Shown here: positions 31,766-40,112 of the stretch, one piece after another
How the letters are laid out: every line of letters starts with the position of its first letter
How positions within the stretch are numbered: position 1 is the first letter of the stretch
Source of the DNA: Borreliella andersonii
Lineage (GTDB): Bacteria; Spirochaetota; Spirochaetia; Borreliales; Borreliaceae
NCBI RefSeq assembly: GCF_032595875.1
Contig: NZ_CP132457.1
Location: forward strand, 620,001 to 684,000
Direction: 5' to 3'
DNA length: 64,000 nt
Notes under the pieces: model-generated
Databases searched by the model: none
Told to the model about the DNA's origin: nothing
The model's input: the letters and a program-made list of their open reading frames with translations, nothing else
Translations under genes and position numbers: made by a program

Positions 31766-33821
31766 AACTTTTTGTGTTTTGCAAATTATAGAGCTTATTA
31801 TATTATTGTATTTTTTAATAATAAGTCCTGTTAATCTTAATGCGGATTTTGAATATAAGGTTGTCAAAGGAGATACTCTTTTTTCAATTGCAATTAAGTA
31901 TAAAGCCAAAGTAAGTGATCTTAAAAGGATTAATAAACTGAGTGCTGATAATATCAAGGTAGGTCAAATACTAATTATTCCAAGTGATTCGAGTTTAGGT
32001 CAAAACATTACCCATAAAGTTAATCATTCTTTTAGTTCGCTAGAATCTTTTAATAAAGGGGTAATTTTTTACACTGCAAAAGAGGGTGATACCATTGAAA
32101 GCGTTTCAAAGCTTGTTGGGTTAAGTCAAGAAGAGATAATTGCTTGGAATGATTTGCGCTCTAAAGATCTTAAGGTTGGAATGAAGCTTGTATTAACCGA
32201 GCCTGATTTTTTAAAACCTTATGTGGTCAAGAAAGGTGATTCACTTTCAAAGCTTTCTCAGGATTTTGATATTAGTTCTAAGGATATTTTAAGATTTAAT
32301 TTTCTTAATGATGATAAATTAAAGATTGGTCAAAAACTTTTCTTAAAGAAAGCTACTAAGAATGTTAATTTTCATTATGTTAAAAGGGGGGAAACTCTTG
32401 GCAGAATAGCTTATATTTATGGTGTTACTGCTAAGGATCTTGTAGCTCTTAATGGTAATCGGGCTGTTAATCTTAAAGCAGGCTCACTGTTAAATGTTTT
32501 AAAAATTGTAAATAATGATTTAGAAAAACCTATTGAAGGAGATTTAAAAATTGATAAAAAAATAGATAATAAGTTTATCTATCATTCAGTTGCTGTTGGA
32601 GAGACTTTGTATAGCATTGCCAGACATTATGGTGTTTTAATTGAGGATCTTAAGAATTGGAATAATTTAAGCAGTAATAATATTATGCACGATCAAAAAT
32701 TGAAAATTTTTGATAAAAAACTTTCAATTAATTCTTCTATAATTAAAACCAAAAACGATTTATATATTAAAAACAAAGTTGATTCTAGTTCTAATTCTTC
32801 TGGCAAAGTGCAAACAATAGTTAATCTTCCTTCGAGTAAAAACAAAAAACTAAATTTAAATACTTTTGGAATTACTGCCAATCAAGATTTTTTTGATATT
32901 AACTCTTTGGTTATTTTAGATTCTAGAATACCGATATTTGAAGTTGTTGGTGATTTCTATTATTGGTATAGACCAAGAAAGATAAGTCAGCCAAGTGAAT
33001 TTTATTCAGAAGATTGGCATTCTCCTTTGAATTCTTATAAAAAGGCAACTCAACTTTTCAAAAGTTTTGAAAAGTTGGTAAATTCTAGATTTAATAAAGG
33101 ATCAAGACTTAAAGATAAGCTAATAATTCTTGATCCAGGTCACGGTGGTCTTGATCCTGGAGCTATTGTTAAATCCAGAGATGGTCTTGGAAATGAAGTT
33201 TTTGTTGTTGAAGATGAATATGTGTATGATATTGCCTTAAGGCTTTATGTATACCTTAAAAAAGAGGGAGCCAATGTTGAATTTACTATTTTAGCCCCTG
33301 ACCATTTAATTAGAAATAGTGTTTTTGCTAACAACACTTTTGTTAATGTTAAAAACGAGGTTTACAATGATTATGATCTAAATAAAAATGATACTGTTGA
33401 TTCTTGGATAAGCGGCACTCCATCAGGCCTTAAAAAAAGATTAATAGTTGTTAAAAACATTGTTAATAAATATAAACATATTAAAGATAAGGACATAGCC
33501 TTTTTTAGCTTGCATGCGGATAATAGTATTGGTGCGCCTAAGAGTATGGGATTTTATTATCAAAAAGATGACGAGAAAAAATATGATATTCATTCAAAGT
33601 CTGCAGCAGAAAAAATTACAGAAGGAATGAAACGAAGTTCTTATATTAAGGGTCAAAATCTTCATGTTTTAAGAAATAATATAGTAATGACTAAGCTTTT
33701 AGTAGAAGTTAGAAATTTAGCATTTCCAGAGGAAGCTTGGTCTATTAGATCCTCTAAGCTTAGAGATCAAGATTCCAAAATTCTTGCTAATGGGATTTTA
33801 AAAATATTGGAAAATAATTGA
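31725..33821 (+). CDS. N-acetylmuramoyl-L-alanine amidase with five LysM repeats
   Basis: This is a 698-residue exported wall hydrolase. After an N-terminal hydrophobic segment (residues 16-34) come five LysM repeats, each starting near VVKGDTL, AKEGDTI, VKKGDSL, VKRGETL and VAVGETL and ending in a KVGQ or equivalent turn. A low-complexity linker with a short conserved strand region follows (~345-440). The Amidase_3 domain (~465-690) has the zinc ligands: His in LDPGHGG, Glu in VVEDEYV, His in FFSLHAD, and the catalytic Glu in LLVEVRNL. It cuts the MurNAc-L-Ala bond, probably in cell separation. The start overlaps the upstream gene by 41 bases and has no clear ribosome site. It matches BB0625. 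Confidence 0.93.
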   Translation: MTTLFKILALGKSKTFCVLQIIELIILLYFLIISPVNLNADFEYKVVKGDTLFSIAIKYKAKVSDLKRINKLSADNIKVGQILIIPSDSSLGQNITHKVNHSFSSLESFNKGVIFYTAKEGDTIESVSKLVGLSQEEIIAWNDLRSKDLKVGMKLVLTEPDFLKPYVVKKGDSLSKLSQDFDISSKDILRFNFLNDDKLKIGQKLFLKKATKNVNFHYVKRGETLGRIAYIYGVTAKDLVALNGNRAVNLKAGSLLNVLKIVNNDLEKPIEGDLKIDKKIDNKFIYHSVAVGETLYSIARHYGVLIEDLKNWNNLSSNNIMHDQKLKIFDKKLSINSSIIKTKNDLYIKNKVDSSSNSSGKVQTIVNLPSSKNKKLNLNTFGITANQDFFDINSLVILDSRIPIFEVVGDFYYWYRPRKISQPSEFYSEDWHSPLNSYKKATQLFKSFEKLVNSRFNKGSRLKDKLIILDPGHGGLDPGAIVKSRDGLGNEVFVVEDEYVYDIALRLYVYLKKEGANVEFTILAPDHLIRNSVFANNTFVNVKNEVYNDYDLNKNDTVDSWISGTPSGLKKRLIVVKNIVNKYKHIKDKDIAFFSLHADNSIGAPKSMGFYYQKDDEKKYDIHSKSAAEKITEGMKRSSYIKGQNLHVLRNNIVMTKLLVEVRNLAFPEEAWSIRSSKLRDQDSKILANGILKILENN

Positions 33822-33846
33822 CAAAAATTTTTAAATTTAGGATAAT
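33818..33846 (+). promoter_or_regulatory. promoter of tRNA-Asn, overlapping the amidase stop codon
   Basis: TTGACA (33818-33823), exactly 17 bases, then GATAAT (33841-33846). The TGA stop of the amidase gene (33819-33821) lies inside the -35 hexamer. Confidence 0.8.
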
Positions 33847-33863
33847 ATTGTCAGTGTTCAATT

Positions 33864-33935
33864 TCCCCTATAGCTCAGTGGTAGAGCGGGTGGCTGTTAA
33901 CCACTAGGTCGGAGGTTCAAGTCCTTCTGGGGGAG
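33864..33935 (+). tRNA. tRNA-Asn (anticodon GTT)
   Basis: The acceptor TCCCCTA pairs with TGGGGGA (one T-G pair). The anticodon stem GGTGG/CCACT encloses CTGTTAA, anticodon GTT, and the T arm is GGAGG-TTCAAGT-CCTTC. Its last 19 bases overlap, on the opposite strand, the 3' end of the RNase M5 gene. CCA is not encoded. Confidence 0.94.
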
Positions 33936-34462
33936 TTAATTAAAGCCAATTGTTTTTTGAGTTCCGTTTTTGTTATTTTAAAATAATTTAGTCTTTCTAA
34001 GAGTTTTTTGCTATTTCCATGTCCCAAGCAAAGGTGTTTTTGTATTTTTTGTTTATTTTTTTTTGAGTTTTCTCCTATTATACCAAGTTCTAACAAATCG
34101 CTTAGTGTTAATAAATCTTTTTGATTATCTTTAGATAAAGTTCCAACTCCTTTAAGTATTTTTATTATTTCCGCTTTATTTACTGATTCAACTTCAGTGT
34201 CTTTAGTATTAAGATATGCATGTTTGATTTTATTATTTTCTCCTAGATGTTTGACTATTTTTTGTCTAATAATATTTCCAGATTTATCGCTGTCTGTTAA
34301 GATTATTATTCCTTTGTATTTTAAGGCTTTTTTTAAAAATTTAATAGTTTCAATTTTTAAAGCAAATCCTTTTGTTTCTATTACTGTGCAGTCAAAAGAT
34401 TCTTTGATTCTTTTGAGATCATCTTTTCCCTCAACTACAATTATTTCTTTTATTTTTTCCAA
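33917..34462 (-). CDS. rnmV: ribonuclease M5 (5S rRNA maturase, TOPRIM)
   Basis: RNase M5 performs the final processing of 5S rRNA precursor. The 181-residue length fits the family. The TOPRIM motifs are VVEGKDD with E11, and LTDSDKSG with D57 and D59. The C-terminal half is basic (LCLGHGNSKKLLERLNYF). The start is TTG at 34462 with AAGGAA 8 bases upstream, 2 bases after the aminopeptidase stop, so the two form an operon. The last six codons and the TGA stop lie within the complement of tRNA-Asn. It matches BB0626. A primase-like TOPRIM protein is the alternative reading, but length and motif spacing favour M5. Confidence 0.9.
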   Translation of the reverse strand: MEKIKEIIVVEGKDDLKRIKESFDCTVIETKGFALKIETIKFLKKALKYKGIIILTDSDKSGNIIRQKIVKHLGENNKIKHAYLNTKDTEVESVNKAEIIKILKGVGTLSKDNQKDLLTLSDLLELGIIGENSKKNKQKIQKHLCLGHGNSKKLLERLNYFKITKTELKKQLALINSPRRT

Positions 34463-34464
34463 TT

Positions 34465-35736
34465 TTAAATTCCTTTTTCAAAGAAAGCCCTTAATAGTTT
34501 AATTGCTTCTATGTGGTCAGCTATTGACACTGTTTCGCGCAGTGAATGCATTGCCCACATTGGTGTTCCAATGTCAATAGTTTCTATTCCTGTTCTTGCA
34601 TTTGAAATTGGACCAATTGTTGTGCCTGAAGGAACATTTGCTTTCATTATTATTTCTTGAATCTTAATATTATTTTTAATAGCCAAATTTTTTAATTTTG
34701 CGAATCCTGTTGAAGTTGTTGCATATCTGAAATTAGCGCTAGTTTTTACAACTACACCTTTGCCCAGAGTAGCTTGATAGTTTGGATCATGTTTAGATGT
34801 GTATCCCGGATGAATGCCGTGAACGCTGTCAATCGAAATATTAAATGATTTGTTTATTTTTATTAAATGCTCTTCTTTGGTTAAATTAAGAGCAAGATCG
34901 ATTCTTTCTAAAACTTCTGATAGAAAATTTGAATCAGCTCCTCTTGAGGTTAAAGATCCCACTTCTTCGTTATCAAAAAATACAGCTATTTTATTTTTGT
35001 CATTGCTGGTATGAACATAAGAATTCATGATTGCATGGCATCCCGATTTGTTATCAAGATTTTTAGAAGCCAAAAATTCTCCTTCTGTTCCTATTATTTT
35101 AGAAGGTTGTGATTCTGTAAATATTAAATCACAAGATAAAAAATTTTTATGTTCTATTCCAAGTTGTTCTAAGATATTATCTTTTATAGTTTTTTTAGTG
35201 CTACTGATTACTGTTAAATTGTCATGAGTATTGTATTTAAATCCTTCGTTAATTTGTCGGTTTAAATGGATTGCAAGGTTTGGAATAATTCCTATGTTTT
35301 CAATATTGATTAATTTTGATTCAATATTCTCATTTTTTTTGAAATATACGATTCCTGCTAAACTTAAGTCTCTATCGATCCAAGTAGAAATTATTGGACC
35401 GCCATAAACTTCAATATGGTTATAAAACACACCGCTTGTTTTTTCTGTTGCATCTATTTTTAATTTTAATCCTGGACTGTCTGTATGTGCTGCTGCTATT
35501 AAAAATGGTTCATATTTTTTTTTGACATCAATATTAAAGGCAATAAGGCTAGTTCCTTCTTTTTTTATGTAATACGATCCTGTTTTAATTTCCCATTTTT
35601 CATCAAGTTTTAATTGTTGTGCATTAAAGTAATTTATTAATTTTTCTTCAATGTAGTTTACTAAGTGATAAGGGGTAGGGCTATTGTCTAGTAGACTTTG
35701 AAAAAATTTTGGTTCTAGTGTTTTATCATGCACCAT
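34465..35736 (-). CDS. M18 family aminopeptidase
   Basis: This is a 423-residue cytoplasmic zinc aminopeptidase of the yeast aminopeptidase I/DNPEP type. The metal ligands are recognisable: the AAHTDSPGLKLK His and Asp, NLDNKSGCHA with Asp, FFDNEEVGSLTSRGADS with the Glu pair, and a C-terminal MWAMHSLRETV His. Family features IDRDLSLAG and ILEQLG are also present. The ATG follows GGAGAAC. rnmV follows in the same operon. Its likely job is to trim imported acidic or general peptides for amino-acid supply. It matches BB0627. Confidence 0.94.
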   Translation of the reverse strand: MVHDKTLEPKFFQSLLDNSPTPYHLVNYIEEKLINYFNAQQLKLDEKWEIKTGSYYIKKEGTSLIAFNIDVKKKYEPFLIAAAHTDSPGLKLKIDATEKTSGVFYNHIEVYGGPIISTWIDRDLSLAGIVYFKKNENIESKLINIENIGIIPNLAIHLNRQINEGFKYNTHDNLTVISSTKKTIKDNILEQLGIEHKNFLSCDLIFTESQPSKIIGTEGEFLASKNLDNKSGCHAIMNSYVHTSNDKNKIAVFFDNEEVGSLTSRGADSNFLSEVLERIDLALNLTKEEHLIKINKSFNISIDSVHGIHPGYTSKHDPNYQATLGKGVVVKTSANFRYATTSTGFAKLKNLAIKNNIKIQEIIMKANVPSGTTIGPISNARTGIETIDIGTPMWAMHSLRETVSIADHIEAIKLLRAFFEKGI

Positions 35737-35816
35737 GGGTGTTCTCCTTTAATTTTATTGCTTTATAGTTATATATTCTATTATAATAGGTTTTAACTGT
35801 TAGTTAGGAGTTTGTT

Positions 35817-36542
35817 ATGAGAAAGTGTTTTGTGAGTTTGAATCTATTGTTTTTGTTTTTTGCTTGTAGCTCTAATGTTGAAATTGAGTTAAATGATGAT
35901 ATTAGTGGTATTGTTTCAATATTTGTTAATGTAAATAAAGAATTTGAAAAAATTAGAAAAGAACTCTTGACAACTTTGGTGGGAGAAGAAATTGCAAATA
36001 TGCCTCTTTTCCCTGTAGATGAAATAAAAAAATACTTTAAAAATGGAGAGGAAAAGCTTGGACTTAAGCTTTTGAGTATTAAAGCTCAAGGAGATTCTAT
36101 TAATTTAGTTGTTAAGTTTGATAATTTAATTAAAATTTTAGGCGATTATATGAAAAAAACCGATATATCTGTGTTTAAGGTAGAAAAAAAAGATGGTAAA
36201 AATATTATTGAACTTAATATTAATTTGGAAAATGCTACTAAAAATATTAATGAAAATAAAGAATATATTAATGACGCGCTTGCTGCTCTTTTGCCATCGG
36301 ATGAGATTCCAATGTCTGCCGAAGAATATAAAGATGTTTTGGTTTATTTTTTATCGGATTTTACTTCCAAAGCGAGTGAACTTATTGACAATTCAAAACT
36401 TAATCTTATAGTTAAGACTTCTAGAAATGTTCAAGAACAATTTGGATTCAAACAAATTAATTCAAACACATTAAGGTTTGAGATGGATATGGTTAAAGGA
36501 TTAAGTCTTGAAACACCAATAAAACTTAGATTGGTTTATTGA
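35817..36542 (+). CDS. putative lipoprotein, 241 aa
   Basis: It starts with a lipoprotein signal: basic MRKC, the hydrophobic LNLLFLFF, then a lipobox ending at Cys17 (FFACSSN) and a mature N-terminus of Ser/Asn and acidic residues. The remainder is rich in Lys, Asp and Leu and has no further membrane segment. It may adopt mixed alpha/beta structure (repeated LKLLSIKAQGDSINLVVKF-like strands). I know of no enzyme motif. The ribosome site is TTAGGAG. The gene is a single unit that ends at a shared bidirectional terminator with fruA. It matches BB0628, a chromosomal lipoprotein of unknown role. Confidence 0.85.
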   Translation: MRKCFVSLNLLFLFFACSSNVEIELNDDISGIVSIFVNVNKEFEKIRKELLTTLVGEEIANMPLFPVDEIKKYFKNGEEKLGLKLLSIKAQGDSINLVVKFDNLIKILGDYMKKTDISVFKVEKKDGKNIIELNINLENATKNINENKEYINDALAALLPSDEIPMSAEEYKDVLVYFLSDFTSKASELIDNSKLNLIVKTSRNVQEQFGFKQINSNTLRFEMDMVKGLSLETPIKLRLVY

Positions 36543-36547
36543 TTGGG

Positions 36548-36583
36548 TACAAGAATATAAACTTAATCGTTTATATTCTTGTA
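36548..36583. terminator. bidirectional terminator between the lipoprotein gene and fruA
   Basis: A perfect 15-bp stem (36548-36562 with 36569-36583, loop TTAATC) with a T-rich run (CTTTTTT) to its right. The fruA stop codon falls across the loop and the edge of the stem, so the hairpin is part of both 3' ends. Confidence 0.88.
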
Positions 36584-38434
36584 TTCTTTTTTAAAAATTC
36601 CTATTAAAACAGCTGTTATAATAGATCCCACTAGAATAGATGTTATCCACATTAATGGGTTTACTACTATTGGTAGAATGAATATTCCGCCATGTGGCGC
36701 TATAACTTCTACTTTGAAAAGTGCAGAAATAAATCCTCCTACAGTTGAGCCTAGTATGCATGCGGGTATTATCCTTAAAGGATCTGCTGCTGCAAATGGA
36801 ATTACTCCTTCTGTAATAAAACATGCTCCCAAAAAATAACAAACTTTTCCGGATTCTTTTTCTTCTTTTGAAAATCTGTTTTTAAATAAGCTTGTGGCAA
36901 GAGCAATTCCTATAGGAGGTATCATTCCTCCTGCCATTATGCTTGCATGAGGAATATAATTTTTTGCAGTTATCATTGCAATTCCAAATGCGTATGCAGC
37001 TTTATTTACAGGTCCCCCCATATCTATTGCCATCATTCCTCCGAGCAAAGCTCCAAGTATTGCCATATTAGTTCCGCTGAGTTGATTTAGCATATTTGTT
37101 ATTGAGCTATTAATAACAGATATTGGACTAAGCATTACATATATCAAAATTCCTGAAATTATAACTGATAAAAAAGGATAAGTTAATACGGGATTTATTC
37201 CTTTTAAATTGCTAGGAATTATTTTGTCAGATAATTTTTTTACAGTTAGTGTAACGTAGCCTGAAATAAATCCTGCTAAGATGCCTCCCAGAAATCCTGC
37301 ATTTCCATTGCTCATCATTAATCCCGTAATCATTCCAGGCGCAAGTCCTGGTCTTTCTGCTATGCTAAATGAAATATAGCCAGCAAGTATTGGGATCATT
37401 AAAGCAAATGCGCTTCCACCGCCGATTTGCATCAGAATGTCTGCTATTTTATTGTAGCTTGGATCGTTTATATCAAATGCTTTGATTCCAAACATGAATG
37501 ATATTGCTATTATTATTCCTCCTGAAACTACAAATGGAAGCATAAATGAGACCCCATTCATTAAATGTTTATAAACCCCCGTTCTTTTATTTTGTTTTTG
37601 GATAGTTTCGGCGGTTGTGTTTGTGCTGCTACCTTTGTAAATTTGAGCTTCGTTTTTAAGAATTGTTTGGATAAGCTCTTTTGCTTTGTGTATGCCGTCT
37701 TTTACTCCCACTTCGATTAAAGGTTTTCCACTAAATCTTTCTTTATCGATAGTTTTGCCAGATGCAATAATGACACCCTTTGCATTTTTTATTTCTTCTT
37801 CTGTTATTGGGTTTTCAGTTCCACTAGATCCATTTGTTTCTACTTTTATGTTTATGTTTAATTCCAAAGCTGCTTTTTTAAGGCTTTCTGCTGCCATGTA
37901 GGTGTGAGCTATTCCCACAGGACATGCTGTTACGGCAAGAATAAAATCTTTTTTTGTATTTAAATTATTAGATTCATTTATATTATCATTACCCATAATT
38001 ATTTCTAAAAATCTATTTTCATTGTTTGTGCTCATAAGTTCATGCCTTAATAGGTTGTTGCTAAAAGTATTACTTAAGTATGATATAGCTTTTATGTGTG
38101 CATTGCTTGAAGTTTCTTCGGGTAGAGCCATCATGAAAAATAGTTTCGAAAGTTTTTGATCAGAAGATTTGAAGTCAAAACCATTACCAACAACTCTTAA
38201 AATGGCAATTCCGTGTTTTTTAATGAAATTGCCTTTTGCATGGGGCATGGCAATATGCTCTTCAATGCCTGTTCCGTTAATTTCTTCTCTTTTTTCAATT
38301 TCTTTTATAAATGCTTCCATGTCATTTAAATATCCATTTTCATTGAACATGCTAGCCATTTTTCTAATGACATCTTCTTTGCTAGTTGCATTGTAATTTA
38401 AAACAATCAAGTTTTTTGAAAATAAATTTTGCAT
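36563..38434 (-). CDS. fruA: PTS fructose transporter, EIIABC fusion
   Basis: This 623-residue inner-membrane protein imports and phosphorylates fructose or a related sugar. The domain order is EIIA (1-~150, phospho-His H65 in EEHIAMPHAKG), EIIB (~163-260, phospho-Cys C171 in AVTACPVGIAHTYMAAESL) and membrane EIIC (~285-620, with SFMLPFVVSGG and MAIDMGGPVNKAAYAFG). I chose the ATG at 38434, with AAAGG 8 bases upstream. fruK is divergent next door, which supports sugar 1-phosphate formation. Mannose or mannosyl-glycerate type substrates are alternatives within this family. It matches BB0629. Confidence 0.93.
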   Translation of the reverse strand: MQNLFSKNLIVLNYNATSKEDVIRKMASMFNENGYLNDMEAFIKEIEKREEINGTGIEEHIAMPHAKGNFIKKHGIAILRVVGNGFDFKSSDQKLSKLFFMMALPEETSSNAHIKAISYLSNTFSNNLLRHELMSTNNENRFLEIIMGNDNINESNNLNTKKDFILAVTACPVGIAHTYMAAESLKKAALELNINIKVETNGSSGTENPITEEEIKNAKGVIIASGKTIDKERFSGKPLIEVGVKDGIHKAKELIQTILKNEAQIYKGSSTNTTAETIQKQNKRTGVYKHLMNGVSFMLPFVVSGGIIIAISFMFGIKAFDINDPSYNKIADILMQIGGGSAFALMIPILAGYISFSIAERPGLAPGMITGLMMSNGNAGFLGGILAGFISGYVTLTVKKLSDKIIPSNLKGINPVLTYPFLSVIISGILIYVMLSPISVINSSITNMLNQLSGTNMAILGALLGGMMAIDMGGPVNKAAYAFGIAMITAKNYIPHASIMAGGMIPPIGIALATSLFKNRFSKEEKESGKVCYFLGACFITEGVIPFAAADPLRIIPACILGSTVGGFISALFKVEVIAPHGGIFILPIVVNPLMWITSILVGSIITAVLIGIFKKEYKNIND

Positions 38435-38451
38435 AATAATCACCTTTATAT

Positions 38452-38470
38452 ATTATATAGTGTATATACA
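38452..38470 (-). promoter_or_regulatory. putative fruA promoter with palindrome TGTATATACA
   Basis: On the minus strand a TATAAT -10 lies at plus 38452-38457. The perfect 10-base palindrome TGTATATACA (38461-38470) falls in its spacer, where a repressor would block RNA polymerase. The -35 is weak. The start site would be close to the ribosome site, giving a very short leader. Confidence 0.45.
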
Positions 38471-38496
38471 TTTATTAAATTTTACTAATTATTTAA

Positions 38497-38513
38497 TTGA
38501 TTTTATAAATCAA
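38497..38513 (+). promoter_or_regulatory. inverted repeat just before the fruK ribosome site
   Basis: TTGATTT (38497-38503) and AAATCAA (38507-38513) form a 7-bp dyad with centre TAT, directly before AAAGGAG. It could be an operator or an RNA hairpin that occludes the ribosome site. Evidence is sequence symmetry only. Confidence 0.4.
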
Positions 38514-38524
38514 AGGAGATTATC

Positions 38525-39448
38525 TTGATATATACTCTAACGCTCAATCCTTCTGTGGATTATAAAATAGTTTTAAAAGAATTTCACGAAGAAAGTCTTA
38601 ATTATGCTTTAAATAATAATTTTTTTGCTGGTGGTAAGGGGATAAATATAAGCATTGTTCTTAAAAATTTGGGAAAACCCAGTACGGCTTTAGGGTTTTT
38701 AGGAGGTTTTACGGGTGATTATATAAGATTTTCTCTTGATTCTAGGGGCATAAAAAACGATTTTATTAAAATAAAGTATAATACAAGATTAAATATTAAA
38801 ATGATAGCAAATGGCAAAGAAACAGAAATTAATGCCAATTCTCCAGATATTTCTGAGAATGAATTTGAACTTTTGAAAGATAGACTTAAAAGTTTAACAA
38901 ATAATAGTATATTGGTGATGTCAGGGAGTGTTCCTTCAGCTCTTGGTGATAATGCATACAATGAAATAGCTAATAGTATTTCTAGTGATGTTAAACTTAT
39001 CATTGATACTAGTGGCAAACCTTTGAAAAAAATTCTTGGGTTAAATCCCTTTTTGATAAAGCCCAATATTTATGAACTTGAGGATCTTTTTAACACTAAA
39101 TTTGATTCTACAAAAGAATTGATTAAAATCGGAAAAAGTCTTGTAGAAAGTGGGGTTCAAAACATTATAATTTCCATGGGAAGTGCCGGAGCTATTTTTA
39201 TTGGCGGTAAAAATGTTGCTTTTAGGGCCTTTGTTCCAAAGATTAATTCTGTTAGCACCATTGGAGCAGGAGACTCTGTGATTGCAGGGTTTTTATATGC
39301 TTTTGATAATGGGAGTACTTTAGAAGATTCATTTAAATTTGGTGTTGCAGCTGGTACAGCTACGGCATTAAAAGGTAATCTTTGCGAATTTCAAGATGTT
39401 AAAAAACTGCTTTGTGAGATTAGGATTGCAGATATTTGTACTCCTTAA
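38525..39448 (+). CDS. fruK: 1-phosphofructokinase
   Basis: This 307-residue PfkB-family kinase converts fructose 1-phosphate to fructose 1,6-bisphosphate. It shows the N-terminal TLNPSVDYKI, the first PfkB signature FAGGKGINISIVLKNLG, and the second signature STIGAGDSVIAGFLYA with the catalytic Asp. The start is TTG at 38525, 7 bases after AAAGGAG. It is divergent from the fructose PTS gene, its natural partner. A hairpin terminator follows. It matches BB0630. Tagatose-6-phosphate kinase is the usual alternative in this subfamily, but context favours FruK. Confidence 0.94.
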   Translation: MIYTLTLNPSVDYKIVLKEFHEESLNYALNNNFFAGGKGINISIVLKNLGKPSTALGFLGGFTGDYIRFSLDSRGIKNDFIKIKYNTRLNIKMIANGKETEINANSPDISENEFELLKDRLKSLTNNSILVMSGSVPSALGDNAYNEIANSISSDVKLIIDTSGKPLKKILGLNPFLIKPNIYELEDLFNTKFDSTKELIKIGKSLVESGVQNIIISMGSAGAIFIGGKNVAFRAFVPKINSVSTIGAGDSVIAGFLYAFDNGSTLEDSFKFGVAAGTATALKGNLCEFQDVKKLLCEIRIADICTP

Positions 39449-39485
39449 TCTTTTAAATGGAGCTTAAGAAGTGATTTTGAAACTT

Positions 39486-39512
39486 TACTGTAGCTTTTAA
39501 AAAGCTACAGTA
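39486..39512. terminator. terminator between fruK and the small Cys-rich gene
   Basis: An 11-bp stem (TACTGTAGCTT, 39486-39496, with AAGCTACAGTA, 39502-39512) with a TTAAA loop, followed by a weak TTTAGTTT run. It lies between convergent genes and could serve both strands. Confidence 0.75.
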
Positions 39513-39522
39513 TTTAGTTTGC

Positions 39523-39837
39523 TTAAATTTTTAATTTTGATTTGTGTAATTTCTTTTTTGTTAAGGCTAGTCCTGTAACTGCTAGCAATGCAAGTATAGC
39601 CATGCTTGCAAATAGGCCTTTTGTATTTGATTGAGAGACTTTCGCAGCGATTTCTGTAGTTTGCTCATCACAAATGCAATTAACATATCCGCATATTGGA
39701 CAGATCTCTTCTACTCCAAATTGGCTTAAGTTGCTATTTGGAATTGTATTTTCTTTAGTTATTGTGCTGGTTTGTGCGAAAACAGATGTTGAAATTAATA
39801 GTAAAGCATTGAAAAATAGATATTTTTGTAGATTCAT
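39523..39837 (-). CDS. small exported Cys-motif membrane protein of unknown function
   Basis: This 104-residue protein has three clear parts. A signal peptide ends near residue 21 (LLISTSVFA-Q). A short polar region carries the knuckle C46-PI-C49-GYVN-C54-I-C56. A C-terminal membrane span (74-93) is followed by a basic tail (KKKLHKSK). The predicted topology puts the Cys cluster outside the cytoplasm, tethered to the inner membrane. CPxCG-type knuckles usually bind zinc or iron or form a redox pair. The ATG has AAGGAGA upstream. It corresponds to BB0631. I know of no family for it. Confidence 0.8.
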   Translation of the reverse strand: MNLQKYLFFNALLLISTSVFAQTSTITKENTIPNSNLSQFGVEEICPICGYVNCICDEQTTEIAAKVSQSNTKGLFASMAILALLAVTGLALTKKKLHKSKLKI

Positions 39838-39990
39838 TTTACATTCTCCTTATAAATTTTCTTTTTTTTAATTACTTAAATTATAATTTTTAAATTAAAG
39901 ATTTGTAATTTTTTTTATTAAAAATTTGCTAGAGTATCAATAGATTCTCTAAGAAAAGCTGTTGACACAATAAAATGTAAAATTTGTCAT

Positions 39991-40064
39991 CGGGAGCGAC
40001 GGGTCTCGAACCCGCGACCTCCTGCGTGACAGGCAGGCGTTCTAACCACCTGAACTACGCCCCC
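39991..40064 (-). tRNA. tRNA-Asp (anticodon GTC)
   Basis: The acceptor GGGGGCG pairs with CGCTCCC (one G-T). The anticodon stem CCTGC/GCAGG encloses CTGTCAC, anticodon GTC, and the T arm is GCGGG-TTCGAGA-CCCGT. It lies 37 bases downstream of recD. CCA is not encoded. Confidence 0.95.
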
Positions 40065-40083
40065 AAAGCCATTCTTTTAAAAG

Positions 40084-40112
40084 ATTATAGTAGCTTTTAG
40101 TTTATTTGTCAA
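40084..40112 (-). promoter_or_regulatory. consensus promoter of tRNA-Asp, inside the end of recD
   Basis: On the minus strand TTGACA (plus 40107-40112), exactly 17 bases and TATAAT (plus 40084-40089): both hexamers match consensus perfectly. The -35 lies within the last recD codons. Confidence 0.88.

Noticed and set aside
39962-39990. TTGACA on the + strand at 39962-39967 as a promoter
   Set aside because: No -10 lies at a workable distance; TAAAAT is only 10 bases away. It would also run antisense into tRNA-Asp.
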